Assembly (NCBI GenBank): GCA_034401795.1
Contig: CM067373.1
Span: forward strand, 91,532,996 to 91,596,995
Reading direction: 5' to 3'
Origin: Chaetoderma sp. LZ-2023a
Taxonomy: Eukaryota; Mollusca; Caudofoveata; Chaetodermatida; Chaetodermatidae
Length of the DNA stretch: 64,000 nucleotides
The position numbers and the translations under genes are program-made. Under the pieces are notes generated by a model that saw only the letters and a program-made list of their open reading frames with translations, was not told where the DNA came from and searched no databases. Below are positions 63,965 to 64,000 of the stretch, piece by piece. The number at the start of each line of letters is the position of its first letter. Within the stretch, counting starts at the first letter, position 1.

Positions 63965-64000
63965 GTAAGAATGTACAGGTGTATGCAACACTTTCAGTTG

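Overview
This is a repeat-rich, AT-rich nuclear window from an animal, probably a marine invertebrate. A mollusc or another lophotrochozoan is my best guess, from the dispersed repeats that open with AGCTCAYCTGGCC..GCC and the (GTCC)n-type leaders; I cannot prove the clade. Evidence for an animal: GT-AG exons of an ABC transporter, a Polinton/Maverick, Tc1, hAT, Penelope-like and LINE remnants, palindromic MITEs and long tandem arrays. No bacterial operons, rRNA, convincing tRNA or CRISPR array were seen.

Host gene. The only convincing host coding sequence is one ABCC4/MRP4-type exon (last two helices of the first transmembrane domain) present six times on the + strand: A 4728-4977, B 14769-15018, C 20800-21042 (5' end lost), D 23480-23729, E 33206-33455, F 63715-63964. 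All five complete copies are exactly 250 bp with the same splice phases. No other exon of the gene (no nucleotide-binding domain) was recognised between them. Because 250 is not a multiple of 3, a transcript should carry exactly one copy. The array therefore looks like mutually exclusive exons in one transporter gene.

Mobile DNA. Between exons E and F lies a Polinton of about 20 kb (about 33997-54246) with long inverted ends, a protein-primed DNA polymerase B, an integrase, a packaging ATPase and about 14 smaller genes, most broken by stops and frameshifts. A Tc1 element (38898-40545, TA duplication) splits the integrase, and a hAT element (44128-46382, 8-bp duplication GCTGTGAG) splits the ATPase. 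Many inner Polinton genes share a GTTTAAR..TATA motif just before the start codon. The two outermost + strand genes instead share CCCTATTAGARAAACGCAAC. This looks like two promoter classes, as in viral early and late genes. A second, tiny Polinton remnant lies at 27235-27760.

Rest of the window. 1-4.7 kb: tandem array split by a DNA element. 5-9 kb: a broken gene of an uncharacterised multicopy family between two inverted repeats. 9-20 kb: MITEs, tandem arrays, a SINE-like insert and a LINE RT scrap. 20.8-25 kb: a recent segmental duplication carrying exons C and D. 25-33 kb: tandem arrays, a 30-bp minisatellite and Penelope-like debris. 54-64 kb: decayed repeats and a cluster of palindromic TTAA-type MITEs before exon F.
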